From NCBI RefSeq assembly GCF_000212355.1, contig NC_015496.1:1488001-1552000 (forward strand): a stretch of 64,000 nucleotides of DNA, in the 5' to 3' direction. The notes under the pieces were generated by a model. The model saw only the letters and a program-made list of their open reading frames with translations, was not told the origin of the DNA and did not search any database. Source of the DNA: Dokdonia sp. 4H-3-7-5. Lineage in GTDB: Bacteria > Bacteroidota > Bacteroidia > Flavobacteriales > Flavobacteriaceae. Each line of letters opens with the position of its first letter. Positions within the stretch are counted from its first letter, which is position 1. Made by a program: the position numbers and the translations under genes. Shown here one piece after another: positions 1 to 8,969 of the stretch.

Positions 1-440
1 ACGGAGCCATCCACTTTTCTCATTACGTAGGGGACTGGCTTGTAGAAAAAACAGCGTGGAGTGAGCAAATTATAAATCTTACTGCCTTTGCTGCGACCTT
101 TATCATTATTGTACTTGTGGTCTCTCTAGCGGGAAAATTACTTACCAAAGTGGCAAATTTTGCGATGCTTGGCATTGTAAACAAGATAGTAGGAGCAGCC
201 TTTGCAGTACTTAAATTTGCTTTCTTAATTAGCGTAGTACTCATGTTTATAGATGCTGCAGACCGTCAAATATCATTTATAGGTGACGATAAAAAAGAGC
301 AATCGGTGTTATATCCCATCATTCAACCTTTGGCACCTGCACTTCTTCCTTCTATTCTCAAAAAAGCAAAGGATGAAGATATCTACAACCCAGATAAAGA
401 AGAAGAGCCGACTGAAACAGACGACTCTTCTAATATTTAA
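1..440 (+). CDS. cvpA: CvpA family membrane protein (5' end outside window)
   Basis: The reading frame is open from the left edge (first full codon at 3), so this is the C-terminal part, about 145 residues. It has two or three hydrophobic segments followed by a charged, acidic tail (residues such as DKEEEPTETDD). The pattern of a TM segment, a KLL-K--N stretch, a GIVNK---GA turn and another TM matches the CvpA family, inner-membrane proteins named for colicin V production and related to envelope homeostasis. A GTG at 117 could be taken as a start, but the match to the family continues upstream of it. The gene converges on the SulP gene, with one copy of the palindromic repeat between them. 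Confidence 0.75.
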   Translation, partial: GAIHFSHYVGDWLVEKTAWSEQIINLTAFAATFIIIVLVVSLAGKLLTKVANFAMLGIVNKIVGAAFAVLKFAFLISVVLMFIDAADRQISFIGDDKKEQSVLYPIIQPLAPALLPSILKKAKDEDIYNPDKEEEPTETDDSSNI

Positions 441-454
441 AAATGTAGATGGTT

Positions 455-472
455 ACGCTTTCGCGAAAGCGT
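455..472. repeat. TTTCGCGAAA palindrome, intergenic
   Basis: Full 18-bp form (ACGCTTTCGCGAAAGCGT); the perfect palindrome extends to 453-474. It lies between the convergent cvpA and SulP stop codons, 14 bp after the cvpA stop. Confidence 0.95.
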
Positions 473-494
473 AATTACACCCTACACCATCTAT

Positions 495-2372
495 TTAATA
501 TCTATCTTTTACTTGCTTGTTAAGGGAGTTGATACACGCTTCAAAAGTATCGTAAACTTCTGTTTCTGGAATTAACTCAGGGATAATTTTAATACGTTCT
601 AGCATATATTTAGGCTGTTTCCTTAAGCCTACAATATGCACATTAATTCCGCCTTGGTTAAGTTGGAGAATCGTGTCTTCTATTGCATATACACCAGACT
701 GATCTACATAAGGCACACGCCCCATACGCAAGATGACGTCTGACGCAGTAGCAGGTATCTGCTTCGTAAGTGCAGAAAATTCGCTAGTATACCCAAAAAA
801 TAACGGACCACGAAGGTGTTTTATAAATACCTCCTCTTTAAGGTGATCTGGAAAAATAAGTTCGTCACTCCATAAAACCTTATTCTTTTCGGCGGCGCGT
901 AGGTCAAAAACTTTAGACTGTCTAGAGGTAAAGTCACCCATTTTTTTCATAAACACAAGGCACGATAGCACAAGCCCAATTCCTACTGCTGCCACTAGGT
1001 CCCACACTACAGATAGCACGAGTACCACAAGCATTATAATAACTTCAGAACTTAGTTTTATAGGTCCCACCTTTAAATCTTTAGGAAGATTAGGGATCGC
1101 TTTAAGCCCTTTGTAATCCATCACCCCTATACCTACGGTAATAAGTATACCTGCAAGTACTGCTGCCGGTATTTGTGAAGCGATAGGACCTAGGGCTAGG
1201 AGTATGAAAAGGAGTAATACACCAGCAATCATTCCTGATAATTTGGTTTTACCACCAGAGTTAATATTTACTACCGTTCTTATCGTTGCTCCAGCACCAG
1301 GTATTCCTCCAAAAAATGAAGCGATAGAGTTACCTATACCTTGACCTATAAGTTCTTTGTTAGGCTTGTGTCTAGTTTTTGTCATATTATCTGCTACTAC
1401 AGAGGTGAGGAGTGAGTCTATTGCTCCTAGAAATGAAAGTGACAGTGCAGTAAGGATATATGGCGATATAATGCTAAACTCAAAATCTGTAATTATGGAA
1501 AGCTTAGGCACTGGAAATCCGCTAGGAATTTCTTGAATAGCTCTGTATTCAAAGGGTGCAAAATAGGCTACTCCTGACACGACCAATAGTGCAACAAGTG
1601 TACTAGGCACTGCGGTTGTAATGCGTTTAAAGCCATAAATAATAAATATGGTAGCAAGTGCAAGAGCTAGCTCTATCCAGTTTATGTTTTGTATTGCGCG
1701 TCCCATTACCTTAAAGGTGCCAACTACTCCAGATGATGATGCTTTTGCAAGCGTTACCGCTTCTTTGTATACATCGGTATCGTCTGTAAGTTTTGCTCTA
1801 CGTATAGTTTCTTCAAAGTTTTCTAAAACTAGGAGGCCTTCGCCTGCCTCATCTTGTAAAATCTTATCTAGAACAATCTCTTGCGCTTGCGGTTTGAAAC
1901 TATCTACATAACTCTCATCTTGATTAGGATAATAACCCACTGCAGGCAAAAGCTGTGTAATAAGAATCATAACGCCTATAGCGGTCATAAAACCAGAAAC
2001 TACAGGATAAGGAATGTACTTAATGTATTTACCTATACCCATTACACCCAGTACAATCTGAAAGAGCCCAGCTAATAAGAAAACTGTGAGTATCGCTGGT
2101 AGTGCTTTCTCTACATCACCATCAAAAGTTGCAATAATACCTGCAATAACCACCATACTTACCGCCGTCATAGGAGCCGTAGGTCCTGATATTTGAGTAG
2201 ATGTGCCTCCAAAAAGAGCCGCAAAAAATGCGATGAAAATAGCACCATATAATCCGGCACTTGGTCCCAGACCAGAAGACACCCCAAAGGCGAGAGCTAG
2301 TGGTAGGGCTACAATTCCTGCAGTAATTCCTCCAAAGGCATCGCCTTTAAGGTGTTTAAAGAAGTTTTTCAT
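495..2372 (-). CDS. SulP family anion transporter with STAS domain
   Basis: This 625-residue membrane protein has the SulP layout: 10-12 hydrophobic helices (about residues 15-475) with the signature region around GGIPGAGATIRT, then a cytoplasmic STAS domain (about 500-620). SulP proteins move sulfate, bicarbonate or other anions, usually with Na+ or H+. Between early helices it carries a hydrophilic stretch of about 90 residues (roughly 145-235) that the neighbouring SulP protein at 3188 lacks. The carbonic anhydrase gene lies upstream on the same strand, separated by a terminator-like hairpin, and a second SulP gene lies beyond it; bicarbonate is therefore the likeliest substrate (inference). 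Start at the ATG preceding KNFFKHLKGDAFGG. Confidence 0.88.
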   Translation of the reverse strand: MKNFFKHLKGDAFGGITAGIVALPLALAFGVSSGLGPSAGLYGAIFIAFFAALFGGTSTQISGPTAPMTAVSMVVIAGIIATFDGDVEKALPAILTVFLLAGLFQIVLGVMGIGKYIKYIPYPVVSGFMTAIGVMILITQLLPAVGYYPNQDESYVDSFKPQAQEIVLDKILQDEAGEGLLVLENFEETIRRAKLTDDTDVYKEAVTLAKASSSGVVGTFKVMGRAIQNINWIELALALATIFIIYGFKRITTAVPSTLVALLVVSGVAYFAPFEYRAIQEIPSGFPVPKLSIITDFEFSIISPYILTALSLSFLGAIDSLLTSVVADNMTKTRHKPNKELIGQGIGNSIASFFGGIPGAGATIRTVVNINSGGKTKLSGMIAGVLLLFILLALGPIASQIPAAVLAGILITVGIGVMDYKGLKAIPNLPKDLKVGPIKLSSEVIIMLVVLVLSVVWDLVAAVGIGLVLSCLVFMKKMGDFTSRQSKVFDLRAAEKNKVLWSDELIFPDHLKEEVFIKHLRGPLFFGYTSEFSALTKQIPATASDVILRMGRVPYVDQSGVYAIEDTILQLNQGGINVHIVGLRKQPKYMLERIKIIPELIPETEVYDTFEACINSLNKQVKDRY

Positions 2373-2411
2373 AATGGTTAGGTTGATGTAAAAACAGAAA
2401 GTTAGTTTTTT

Positions 2412-2450
2412 AAATAAAAATAGGGTGACTTCTTAACGAAACCACCCTAT
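2412..2450 (-). terminator. Rho-independent terminator after carbonic anhydrase
   Basis: An 8-bp perfect stem (ATAGGGTG at 2420-2427 with CACCCTAT at 2443-2450), followed on the minus strand by a T-rich run. It would end the carbonic anhydrase transcript before the first SulP gene. Confidence 0.7.
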
Positions 2451-2496
2451 CAATTTAACGTTTTAATTCTTACGAAGCGTATACAGTTATGAGTTA

Positions 2497-2512
2497 CGCT
2501 TTCGCGAAAGCG
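2497..2512. repeat. TTTCGCGAAA palindrome, intergenic
   Basis: 16-bp perfect form, 6 bp beyond the stop codon of the carbonic anhydrase gene. Confidence 0.95.
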
Positions 2513-2518
2513 GTTTTA

Positions 2519-3145
2519 CTATACAAATGTTACTTCGCCATTTGAGATGTCATAAACGCCTCCTACTATCTTGATATCACCATCATTTTCCATTTCGGTA
2601 AGAAGTGGGCTATCTGCGCGCATCTTTTCTATCGTTAAGTGTACATTTTTTGTGACTACATCGTTTACAAATGTCTTATTTGCACTAGTACGGTCTGCAG
2701 CATCCTTCGGCTTCTCTACTGCGTGTACGGCTGGACGTATTTTTGATAATAATGCGGTGATGTTACCTAATTGTACATCATCACAAGCACCTTTTACGGC
2801 ACCACACAAGGTGTGACCCAATACAACTACGAGTTTTGACCCAGCAACTTTACATCCGTACTCAATACTACCTAGTACATCTTCGTTTACGATGTTACCC
2901 GCTACGCGTGCGCTGAATATATCACCTATACCTTGATCAAACACAAGCTCTGCTGGTACACGTGAATCTATACAGCTCAACACTACAGAGTGTGGCCACT
3001 GCCCACCAGTAGTATCCTTTACTTGGTCTAGTAGATTTCTATCTGCCGCTTTTGCAGCAACAAATCTTTTGTTTCCTTCTTTTAAAATATCTAAAGCGCC
3101 TTGTGGCGTTGTAGCGTCTTGAATCGCCTGATTAAATGTTTTCAT
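2519..3145 (-). CDS. Beta-class carbonic anhydrase
   Basis: Zinc enzyme interconverting CO2 and bicarbonate; 208 residues, normal for the beta class. The zinc ligands and the catalytic dyad are visible: C58-I-D60-S-R62, and H111-T-L-C114 in the GHTLCGA motif. No signal peptide is apparent, so it should be cytoplasmic. It sits between two SulP transporter genes on the same strand, the usual setting for a bicarbonate-handling unit in which the hydratase feeds or is fed by the transporter (inference). It starts 42 bp after the stop of the upstream SulP gene, so these two are probably cotranscribed, and a terminator follows. Confidence 0.95.
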   Translation of the reverse strand: MKTFNQAIQDATTPQGALDILKEGNKRFVAAKAADRNLLDQVKDTTGGQWPHSVVLSCIDSRVPAELVFDQGIGDIFSARVAGNIVNEDVLGSIEYGCKVAGSKLVVVLGHTLCGAVKGACDDVQLGNITALLSKIRPAVHAVEKPKDAADRTSANKTFVNDVVTKNVHLTIEKMRADSPLLTEMENDGDIKIVGGVYDISNGEVTFV

Positions 3146-3187
3146 AATATATTTTTAATCACATTTACTGTGATGATTAATTTACGT

Positions 3188-4765
3188 TTATGCTGTTTTT
3201 GGTCTAAACTTAAAGAATTCTATATAGCTTGGAGGATTCTCTACAGTACCTCGTTCTGATATTAGTTTGATATTGATGTTACGGGTCTTTGCTTTATGAG
3301 CAAAGTCTTCTAGTATCTCTATAATATCATTATCTAAAAATCTTGTTTTACGTACATCTAGCTCAAGGTAAGAGTTTTCTGGAAGGTTGTCAAGTTCCTT
3401 TAAGATAGCTCCTTTATTAAAGAATGTCACCTCTTCTGCAAGGGTCATTTTCATTTTTTCAGTACCATTACTTATATCCTCTTTGTGTAAGAAGTGGGAG
3501 TTCTTGTAACTTTTGTAAAGTACCACTACGATACCTACGGCAAGTCCAAGACCTATACCCCATAAAAGATCAATAAAGAAGATACCTACTACCGTTACAA
3601 TAAATGGCACAAATTGTTTCCATCCTGCATTCCACATCGCTTTAAAGGTAGCTGGTTTTGCAAGTTTGTATCCTACAATAAGTAAGATAGCTGCAAGTAC
3701 AGAAAGTGGTATTTTATTAAGTAAAGTAGGTATTAGAATTACAGAAATTAATAATAAGAAACCGTGAATAATAGCGGCCATCTTTGTCTTACCACCAGAT
3801 TGTATGTTTGCAGATGATCTTACGATTACCTGTGTTACAGGTAGTCCTCCTATCATACCAGATAAGATGTTACCCGTACCTTGAGCAAGTAATTCACGAT
3901 TAGTAGGTGTTACCCTTTTTTCTGGATCTAGTTTATCTGTTGCTTCTACACAAAGTAGTGTCTCAAGACTTGCCACAAGTGCTATGGTAAATGCAGTGAC
4001 CCATATAGCTGGGTTTGTTATTGCGCCAAAATTTGGAAAAGCAAATTGACCTATAAAACTATCTACACTATCTGGTACAGGTACGCTTACTAGGTGCTCT
4101 GCACTAATTCCATATGATGTTCCAGACGTACTTATGTAATAGATGATGCCAATAGCTACGGCAACTAGAGGTCCTTGTACTAACTGGAAAAATTTCCCTT
4201 TTTTTGAGAGTACATTACTCCACAAAATGAGAATTGCTAGGGCTATAACTCCAATAACAGTTGCTCCTATACTTATAGAGCCAGCAATATTTCCTAGCTC
4301 AGATAAGGTATTCTCTCCATCTATTTGCGAGAAAGCAAAGTCTCCCTCTGGATCTTCATCATATCCAAAAAAGTGAGGAATTTGCTTGAATATGATAATG
4401 ATTCCAATACCCGTAAGCATCCCTTTAATTACTGATGAAGGGAAGTAATACCCTATAATCCCTGCTTTTAAGAATCCAAACACTAGTTGTATCACACCTC
4501 CTAGTACAACGGCTACTAGAAAGTTTTCATAACCACCCAAAGCACCTATTGCTGTGAGAACAATTGCAGCAAGCCCTGCGGCAGGACCACTAACACCTAT
4601 GTGTGATCCACTTAGGGCACCTACTACAATACCACCTATAATACCTGCGATTAAACCGGAAAATAATGGAGCGCCACTGGCTAGAGCAATACCAAGACAT
4701 AAGGGTAGTGCAACAAAAAATACAACAACACTTGCGGGTAAGTCGTTTTTTAAATATTTGAACAT
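3188..4765 (-). CDS. SulP family transporter, probably bicarbonate
   Basis: About 525 residues: 10-12 hydrophobic helices with the GGLPVTQVIVRSSAN signature near the middle, and a short C-terminal STAS-like domain (about 445-520, including LELDVRKTRFLDND). It lies directly upstream of the carbonic anhydrase gene on the same strand, which favours bicarbonate over sulfate (inference from context; the substrate cannot be read from sequence). I placed the start at the ATG at 4765, because MFKYLKNDLPAS begins where SulP proteins usually begin; an in-frame ATG at 4783 would add six residues. Confidence 0.87.
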   Translation of the reverse strand: MFKYLKNDLPASVVVFFVALPLCLGIALASGAPLFSGLIAGIIGGIVVGALSGSHIGVSGPAAGLAAIVLTAIGALGGYENFLVAVVLGGVIQLVFGFLKAGIIGYYFPSSVIKGMLTGIGIIIIFKQIPHFFGYDEDPEGDFAFSQIDGENTLSELGNIAGSISIGATVIGVIALAILILWSNVLSKKGKFFQLVQGPLVAVAIGIIYYISTSGTSYGISAEHLVSVPVPDSVDSFIGQFAFPNFGAITNPAIWVTAFTIALVASLETLLCVEATDKLDPEKRVTPTNRELLAQGTGNILSGMIGGLPVTQVIVRSSANIQSGGKTKMAAIIHGFLLLISVILIPTLLNKIPLSVLAAILLIVGYKLAKPATFKAMWNAGWKQFVPFIVTVVGIFFIDLLWGIGLGLAVGIVVVLYKSYKNSHFLHKEDISNGTEKMKMTLAEEVTFFNKGAILKELDNLPENSYLELDVRKTRFLDNDIIEILEDFAHKAKTRNINIKLISERGTVENPPSYIEFFKFRPKTA

Positions 4766-4891
4766 AATTCGTGATTTGAACACTTCTATTAAAGTAGAAA
4801 TGCAGTTTTTTAAATAATAATTGTGGGTTTGCTTACGCGAAAACGAAACGTAAGTTTACGCCTCTACATATACCTGATAAAAGAGTCAGGG

Positions 4892-5191
4892 TTAAGATAA
4901 TCTATAGTCTGGCGGTGGAATATTAATATCCTGAGTATAACCATAAGTACTCATAAAGTAGGAATAGCTAGAAAGCTCAGCAGTTTCGTCTACTTCAATC
5001 GGGAAAAAAGCAAGGTCGCTGAAGAATTTTTCATACTCTTCAAGTTCTTTTTTGGTCTCATTGTTCTCCTCTTCAATGTCTTGTACAACCTCTATATCTG
5101 CTTCATTATCAAGTAACGCAAGAAATGCTGGGCCCAAAATAGAGAAGGACAGCATTAAAGCTAGTGAATACAAGATAAAAGCCTTGAGCAT
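4892..5191 (-). CDS. Small membrane-anchored protein of unknown function
   Basis: I do not recognise this 99-residue protein. Residues 4-30 are hydrophobic (signal anchor or uncleaved signal peptide); residues 31-60 are strongly acidic and probably helical (many E, D, N and K); the C-terminal third is rich in Y and S and ends in PPPDYRLS. It looks like a small protein tethered to the inner membrane with an exported acidic domain. It stands alone, 126 bp upstream of the SulP gene on the same strand, so it could be the first gene of the bicarbonate cluster, but nothing in it shows that. Confidence 0.65.
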   Translation of the reverse strand: MLKAFILYSLALMLSFSILGPAFLALLDNEADIEVVQDIEEENNETKKELEEYEKFFSDLAFFPIEVDETAELSSYSYFMSTYGYTQDINIPPPDYRLS

Positions 5192-5448
5192 TGTTTAATA
5201 TAATTAATGATAAAGATAAATAAATTTAATACCTCCTAAAAGGCATAAAATAGTTTTTATGATTGCCTCAGGCTTTTATAACTATGGCTTTGATTAGGGA
5301 AGACTTAAGTTAATTACATACCTATAAGGGCTATTAATCTTAATAAGCTTGAGCAAAACGTAGTTGTGGGATTGATAGTATTACTCTATTGGCTAGAGAA
5401 AGTGTATTATTTGTTCTTGTAGTGGAGTCAAAGGAGCAAGAGTTGTTT

Positions 5449-6213
5449 TTACAATTCTCTAATATCTGTAGTGGGAATCCAGCCCGTTCTCCCATCCACA
5501 AGAAGTATTTTTTTCCAATTGTCTACAGTTTCCAGCACCATTACTTTTGTGCCTTCATGTAATAAAAATGCTTCTTGACTCGATAAAGTAGGCTCTCCTT
5601 TTACTTGAGATTCTTTTGCAAATACGATTGCTGGGTTGTCCTTGGATATTTTCGCGAAAGCTGAATAAGCAAATAATATTGAAAACACCGCGAGTAAAAG
5701 ACTAACTAATGACGACACAAATAGCGCACGTTTCTTAGTAGAACTAGCGGTAAAGTAATACCCTAAAAATAACAGTGTACACAATGCAACAAATAGTACC
5801 GTTGCATATGCCCATCCGTCTGTAGTGAATAATGTAAGTACGCTATTATACCACTTTTTAAACGTGTTTTCTGGTAAGGGTGTGATGGCATCTATGGTCA
5901 TCTTCTCTGCAAAAGAGGCATTGTTTTTTATCTCTTGATCTGCAGGAGCTAGCCGCTTTGCTTTCTCATAATAATAGATGCTTGGAGCAACATTATTGAG
6001 TTTAAAATGTGCATTTGCTAGATTATAATAAATGGAAGCGCTCTCTTGATTAGTATCTAGTACCTTTTTGTAAGCATCAATAGCTTCTTGAAACTGACCA
6101 TTTGCATAATGGCTATTGCCTTGCTCAAAAAGTTGCTCTGGTGTTTGTGCGGTGGTAAAAATGGCCGTTAGCATAAAAACGGTCACTACGAGATAATTGA
6201 TTGCGTTTCTCAT
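5449..6213 (-). CDS. batE: BatE: TPR and SH3-like membrane protein
   Basis: Last gene of the Bat (Bacteroides aerotolerance) operon; 254 residues. A signal peptide (1-22) is followed by two to three TPR units (about 25-100), two TM helices (about 135-190) and a C-terminal SH3-like domain (EGTKVMVLETVDNWKKI, then GRTGWIP). It starts 2 bp after the batD stop, so the two are translationally linked. The Bat proteins are thought to form a membrane-periplasm complex together with the MoxR ATPase and VWA proteins; the exact function is unsettled. A palindromic repeat copy encodes SAFAKIS in the loop after the second helix. Confidence 0.88.
   Translation of the reverse strand: MRNAINYLVVTVFMLTAIFTTAQTPEQLFEQGNSHYANGQFQEAIDAYKKVLDTNQESASIYYNLANAHFKLNNVAPSIYYYEKAKRLAPADQEIKNNASFAEKMTIDAITPLPENTFKKWYNSVLTLFTTDGWAYATVLFVALCTLLFLGYYFTASSTKKRALFVSSLVSLLLAVFSILFAYSAFAKISKDNPAIVFAKESQVKGEPTLSSQEAFLLHEGTKVMVLETVDNWKKILLVDGRTGWIPTTDIREL
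5650..5662. repeat. TTTCGCGAAA palindrome inside batE
   Basis: Core plus one arm; read on the minus strand as SAFAK, in the segment after a TM helix. Confidence 0.85.
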
Positions 6214-6214
6214 G

Positions 6215-7978
6215 TTACAGTTGTTTATCTAAAGTGCTTATTACTCGTACAGCCTTGTCATAATCTTGCTGCATCGCTACATCTCCAGTAGGAGTGTATC
6301 TTGCAAACTCACAGCTTTCTAATAAGCTTATAAACTCAATATTAGTAGCAGTCTCTACATTTCTTTCCTCTAGGAGTCTTGTGATACGATCTTTAGACAT
6401 CTCACTAGTAGTAATGTTTAGCTTTGCTTTGAGATAGTTATGCAGTGCTCGTTCCATTGCGATATAAAACTCTTTCTGGTTACCTAGACTTTTCTTTGCA
6501 GTACTTAAAAATTTACGAGCTAGCTTATCTGCTTTTCTAATTCTATTACCCGTGACATCACTGGCATAAGCATCTCGCTTTTTACGAACAATCATCGCAA
6601 GCGGAATCAAAAGAAAAGGGACAATTACTAATGTCCAGAACGTATTACTTTTAAAAAACTGTTCCTTTAAGACAGGAGTTAAATTGGCTTTTGTTTTAAT
6701 ATATTGAAACTGATTTTGAGCAGCAACTGCTTCTTCACCACTAGGAACACTGCTATCTGTGGCTACCGAATTTTCTAAAGGTCCATTATTTACAGTAACG
6801 ACAATATCATCAGATGTGAGACGCTCGTATGTTTTAGTCTTAGGGTTAAAATAAGAAAAAGAGAGTGGTGGTATTGGATAGGTACCCTTAAATTGAGGAA
6901 TTACCGTGTACGTATTTTTTTTCATACCACTCATCCCTGCCAGATTAGTGCGTATTCGGTCGCCATTTTCTGGTTCGTATACTTCTAGGGAGCTTGGTAA
7001 TTTAGGTTCTGGGAGCTCAAAAAGTTTTAAGTTTCCTTTTCCTTTTACTTCAACACTCATCTGTAATGCTTCGCCAGCGTCTAGGGAGTCTTTATCTGTA
7101 GTTACCGCAAATTCAAATTCTCCTACGGCTCCACCAAAATACTCGGGTTTCCCCGCTTCTGGCAGTGGTTTTACATCTACAATTCTCTTTGCAGCACTTA
7201 CGGTAATATTTGCACTTTTACTAAGTGGTCTCCCAAATATATCTCTTCGATTAGTAGGCACACTCACAGCCACGCTGAGGCTAAGAGGTTCAATCTCTAG
7301 TTTTCCTGTTTTTTGAGGGTAAAGTACGGTACGTCTTAAGATGACATATCTATATGGTTTCCCTTGGTAGGTGCCATCGTATATTTTAAACTGTTTCTCA
7401 TCTGCACTTTGATTCCAGAAATCTGCAAATTTTGGTGATTCAATTTCGCGCCAATTATTTACAGATGTAGTTTCAGACACGTAAAGCTTATATACTACGG
7501 TAAAAGCCTCATTGAGGTAAGGGCTTGTTTTTGAAACTTCTGCTACCAGATGTACATTTTCTTTAGCTAGGTAGGTGGGGTCGTTTGGGTCTTTAGGTAT
7601 TTCTACAGCACCAGTGACTACTACGGGAACCGCTGGTGACTTATAAACCTGACCATCTACGGTTATTTCTGCCTGTCCTATTTCTAAGTTCCCCTGTCTT
7701 GTAGGGGTTAAGAAATAAGAAAATGTCTTTGAAAAGCTACCTTTTCCATTAATCCACTGTCTGCTCGTAGTTTGACTAGGACCACCCACCACAGTAAAGC
7801 CATCAAAATCTGGAGACTTAAAGTTGTCACCATCTTGATTCATTGTAAAATCTACACGTAAACGTTCATTTACACCTAGTCTGTTTTTACTCAGTTTTGC
7901 GTTAAACTGTACGTCTTGTGCAACGGTTGTTAATGTTGCGAGTAAGAATAGAATTAGTATGTTTAATTTCATCTTCAT
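6215..7978 (-). CDS. batD: BatD family protein
   Basis: 587 residues: signal peptide (1-20), a long periplasmic region with repeated beta-sandwich modules (about 21-440, containing the R--LYPQKTG-LEI pattern typical of BatD), one TM helix near 455-475 and a cytoplasmic tail. BatD belongs to the oxygen-tolerance family and is thought to work with the VWA proteins BatA and BatB at the inner membrane. It overlaps the batC stop by one base at 7978 and is followed 2 bp later by batE, so it sits firmly inside the operon. Confidence 0.9.
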   Translation of the reverse strand: MKMKLNILILFLLATLTTVAQDVQFNAKLSKNRLGVNERLRVDFTMNQDGDNFKSPDFDGFTVVGGPSQTTSRQWINGKGSFSKTFSYFLTPTRQGNLEIGQAEITVDGQVYKSPAVPVVVTGAVEIPKDPNDPTYLAKENVHLVAEVSKTSPYLNEAFTVVYKLYVSETTSVNNWREIESPKFADFWNQSADEKQFKIYDGTYQGKPYRYVILRRTVLYPQKTGKLEIEPLSLSVAVSVPTNRRDIFGRPLSKSANITVSAAKRIVDVKPLPEAGKPEYFGGAVGEFEFAVTTDKDSLDAGEALQMSVEVKGKGNLKLFELPEPKLPSSLEVYEPENGDRIRTNLAGMSGMKKNTYTVIPQFKGTYPIPPLSFSYFNPKTKTYERLTSDDIVVTVNNGPLENSVATDSSVPSGEEAVAAQNQFQYIKTKANLTPVLKEQFFKSNTFWTLVIVPFLLIPLAMIVRKKRDAYASDVTGNRIRKADKLARKFLSTAKKSLGNQKEFYIAMERALHNYLKAKLNITTSEMSKDRITRLLEERNVETATNIEFISLLESCEFARYTPTGDVAMQQDYDKAVRVISTLDKQL

Positions 7979-8916
7979 TACCAGTCTTTCTCAGTTTTGA
8001 CTTTTGCACCTTTCACTTTTTGTGCGTTCATCTTTTCTTGCGTTTTCTTCTCTTGATCCTGCATAGCTTTTAGTAAGCTTTGCACTTGTTGAGGAGATAA
8101 CTGTCCTTGTTTAGGCTGTGGTGGAGGTTGTTTTTTATCTTCTTCACCCTCGCCACCATCTTGCTTTTTATCTTTGTCTTCAGGCTTTCCATTATCATCT
8201 TCTTTCTTTTCACCGTCATCCTCTTTTTGCTCTCCTTTATCATCGGTTTCATCTTTGTCGCCGTCTTCTCCTTCTTTCTTATCTCCGTCGCCTTCTTCGT
8301 TTTCCTTCTTCTCGTCTTCTTTTTTATCTTCGTCTTGATCTTCTTTATCGTCGTTGTCACTACCGCCACCACCATCGTTTTCTTTCTCTTTCTTGGCTAG
8401 TTGTAGATTGTAACGAGTTTCTTCATCTGTAGGGTCTGCACGCAATGCATTCTTATAAGCCTCGACTGCACCATCCCATTGCTCTTGTTGGAATAAAGCA
8501 TTCCCAAGGTTATGAAAGGCTTTGTGTTTTTCCTTTTTAGTTTGAGCAACTGCAGTAGCTTTTACCAGGGCATCTGTACTTTCTTCCCATCTTTTGTTCT
8601 TGTAGTAATTGTTACCCGCATTATACTTTGCAGGAACACTCTCTGGTGTCAATGAGATTGCTGCTCTTAAATTTGATTCCGCTTTCGCGAAAGCGTTAAA
8701 ATCCACAACGCCACCTTCTTGATTAACCATAGCTTCCGTCCCTTCTACAATGAGCTCTCGAGCTTGATCTGCATAAGGGTTTTCTAGAGGTGCCGCTTTT
8801 TTATCTTGTGCTGCGATGGTAAACGAGAGTAGTAGGGCTACTACAAATAGTAAACCTTTGCCACCTTGTAAAGGAGACTTCGTTATGTGTGATATTTTAG
8901 TTATAAACTGTTTCAT
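7978..8916 (-). CDS. batC: BatC: TPR protein with acidic low-complexity tail
   Basis: 312 residues. An N-terminal hydrophobic signal (about 22-36) is followed by two to three TPR repeats (about 55-170, with AFHNLGNALF and AVEAYKNALRADP), then about 85 residues made almost only of D, E, K, G and N (about 180-265), then a Q/P-rich linker and a basic C-terminus (KGAKVKTEKDW). The first 20 residues include KSPLQGGKG, which resembles a repeat-derived segment and lengthens the N-terminus ahead of the signal; the true start could be later. A palindromic repeat encodes NAFAKAES between the signal and the TPRs. Long ORFs on the opposite strand here are composition artefacts. Confidence 0.88.
   Translation of the reverse strand: MKQFITKISHITKSPLQGGKGLLFVVALLLSFTIAAQDKKAAPLENPYADQARELIVEGTEAMVNQEGGVVDFNAFAKAESNLRAAISLTPESVPAKYNAGNNYYKNKRWEESTDALVKATAVAQTKKEKHKAFHNLGNALFQQEQWDGAVEAYKNALRADPTDEETRYNLQLAKKEKENDGGGGSDNDDKEDQDEDKKEDEKKENEEGDGDKKEGEDGDKDETDDKGEQKEDDGEKKEDDNGKPEDKDKKQDGGEGEEDKKQPPPQPKQGQLSPQQVQSLLKAMQDQEKKTQEKMNAQKVKGAKVKTEKDW
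8690..8705. repeat. TTTCGCGAAA palindrome inside batC
   Basis: 16-bp perfect form, read on the minus strand as NAFAKAE at the edge of the TPR region. Confidence 0.95.
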
Positions 8917-8969
8917 TGTACATTTCGCTATTACTTCACTCTTGTGAGGGAGCGGTTTGGTGAGGATGT

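Noticed and set aside
8107-8432. Overlapping ORFs of about 100 residues on both strands within batC
   Set aside because: They mirror the D/E/K-rich low-complexity tract and consist of repeated hydrophobic or basic residues; batC is clearly the gene.
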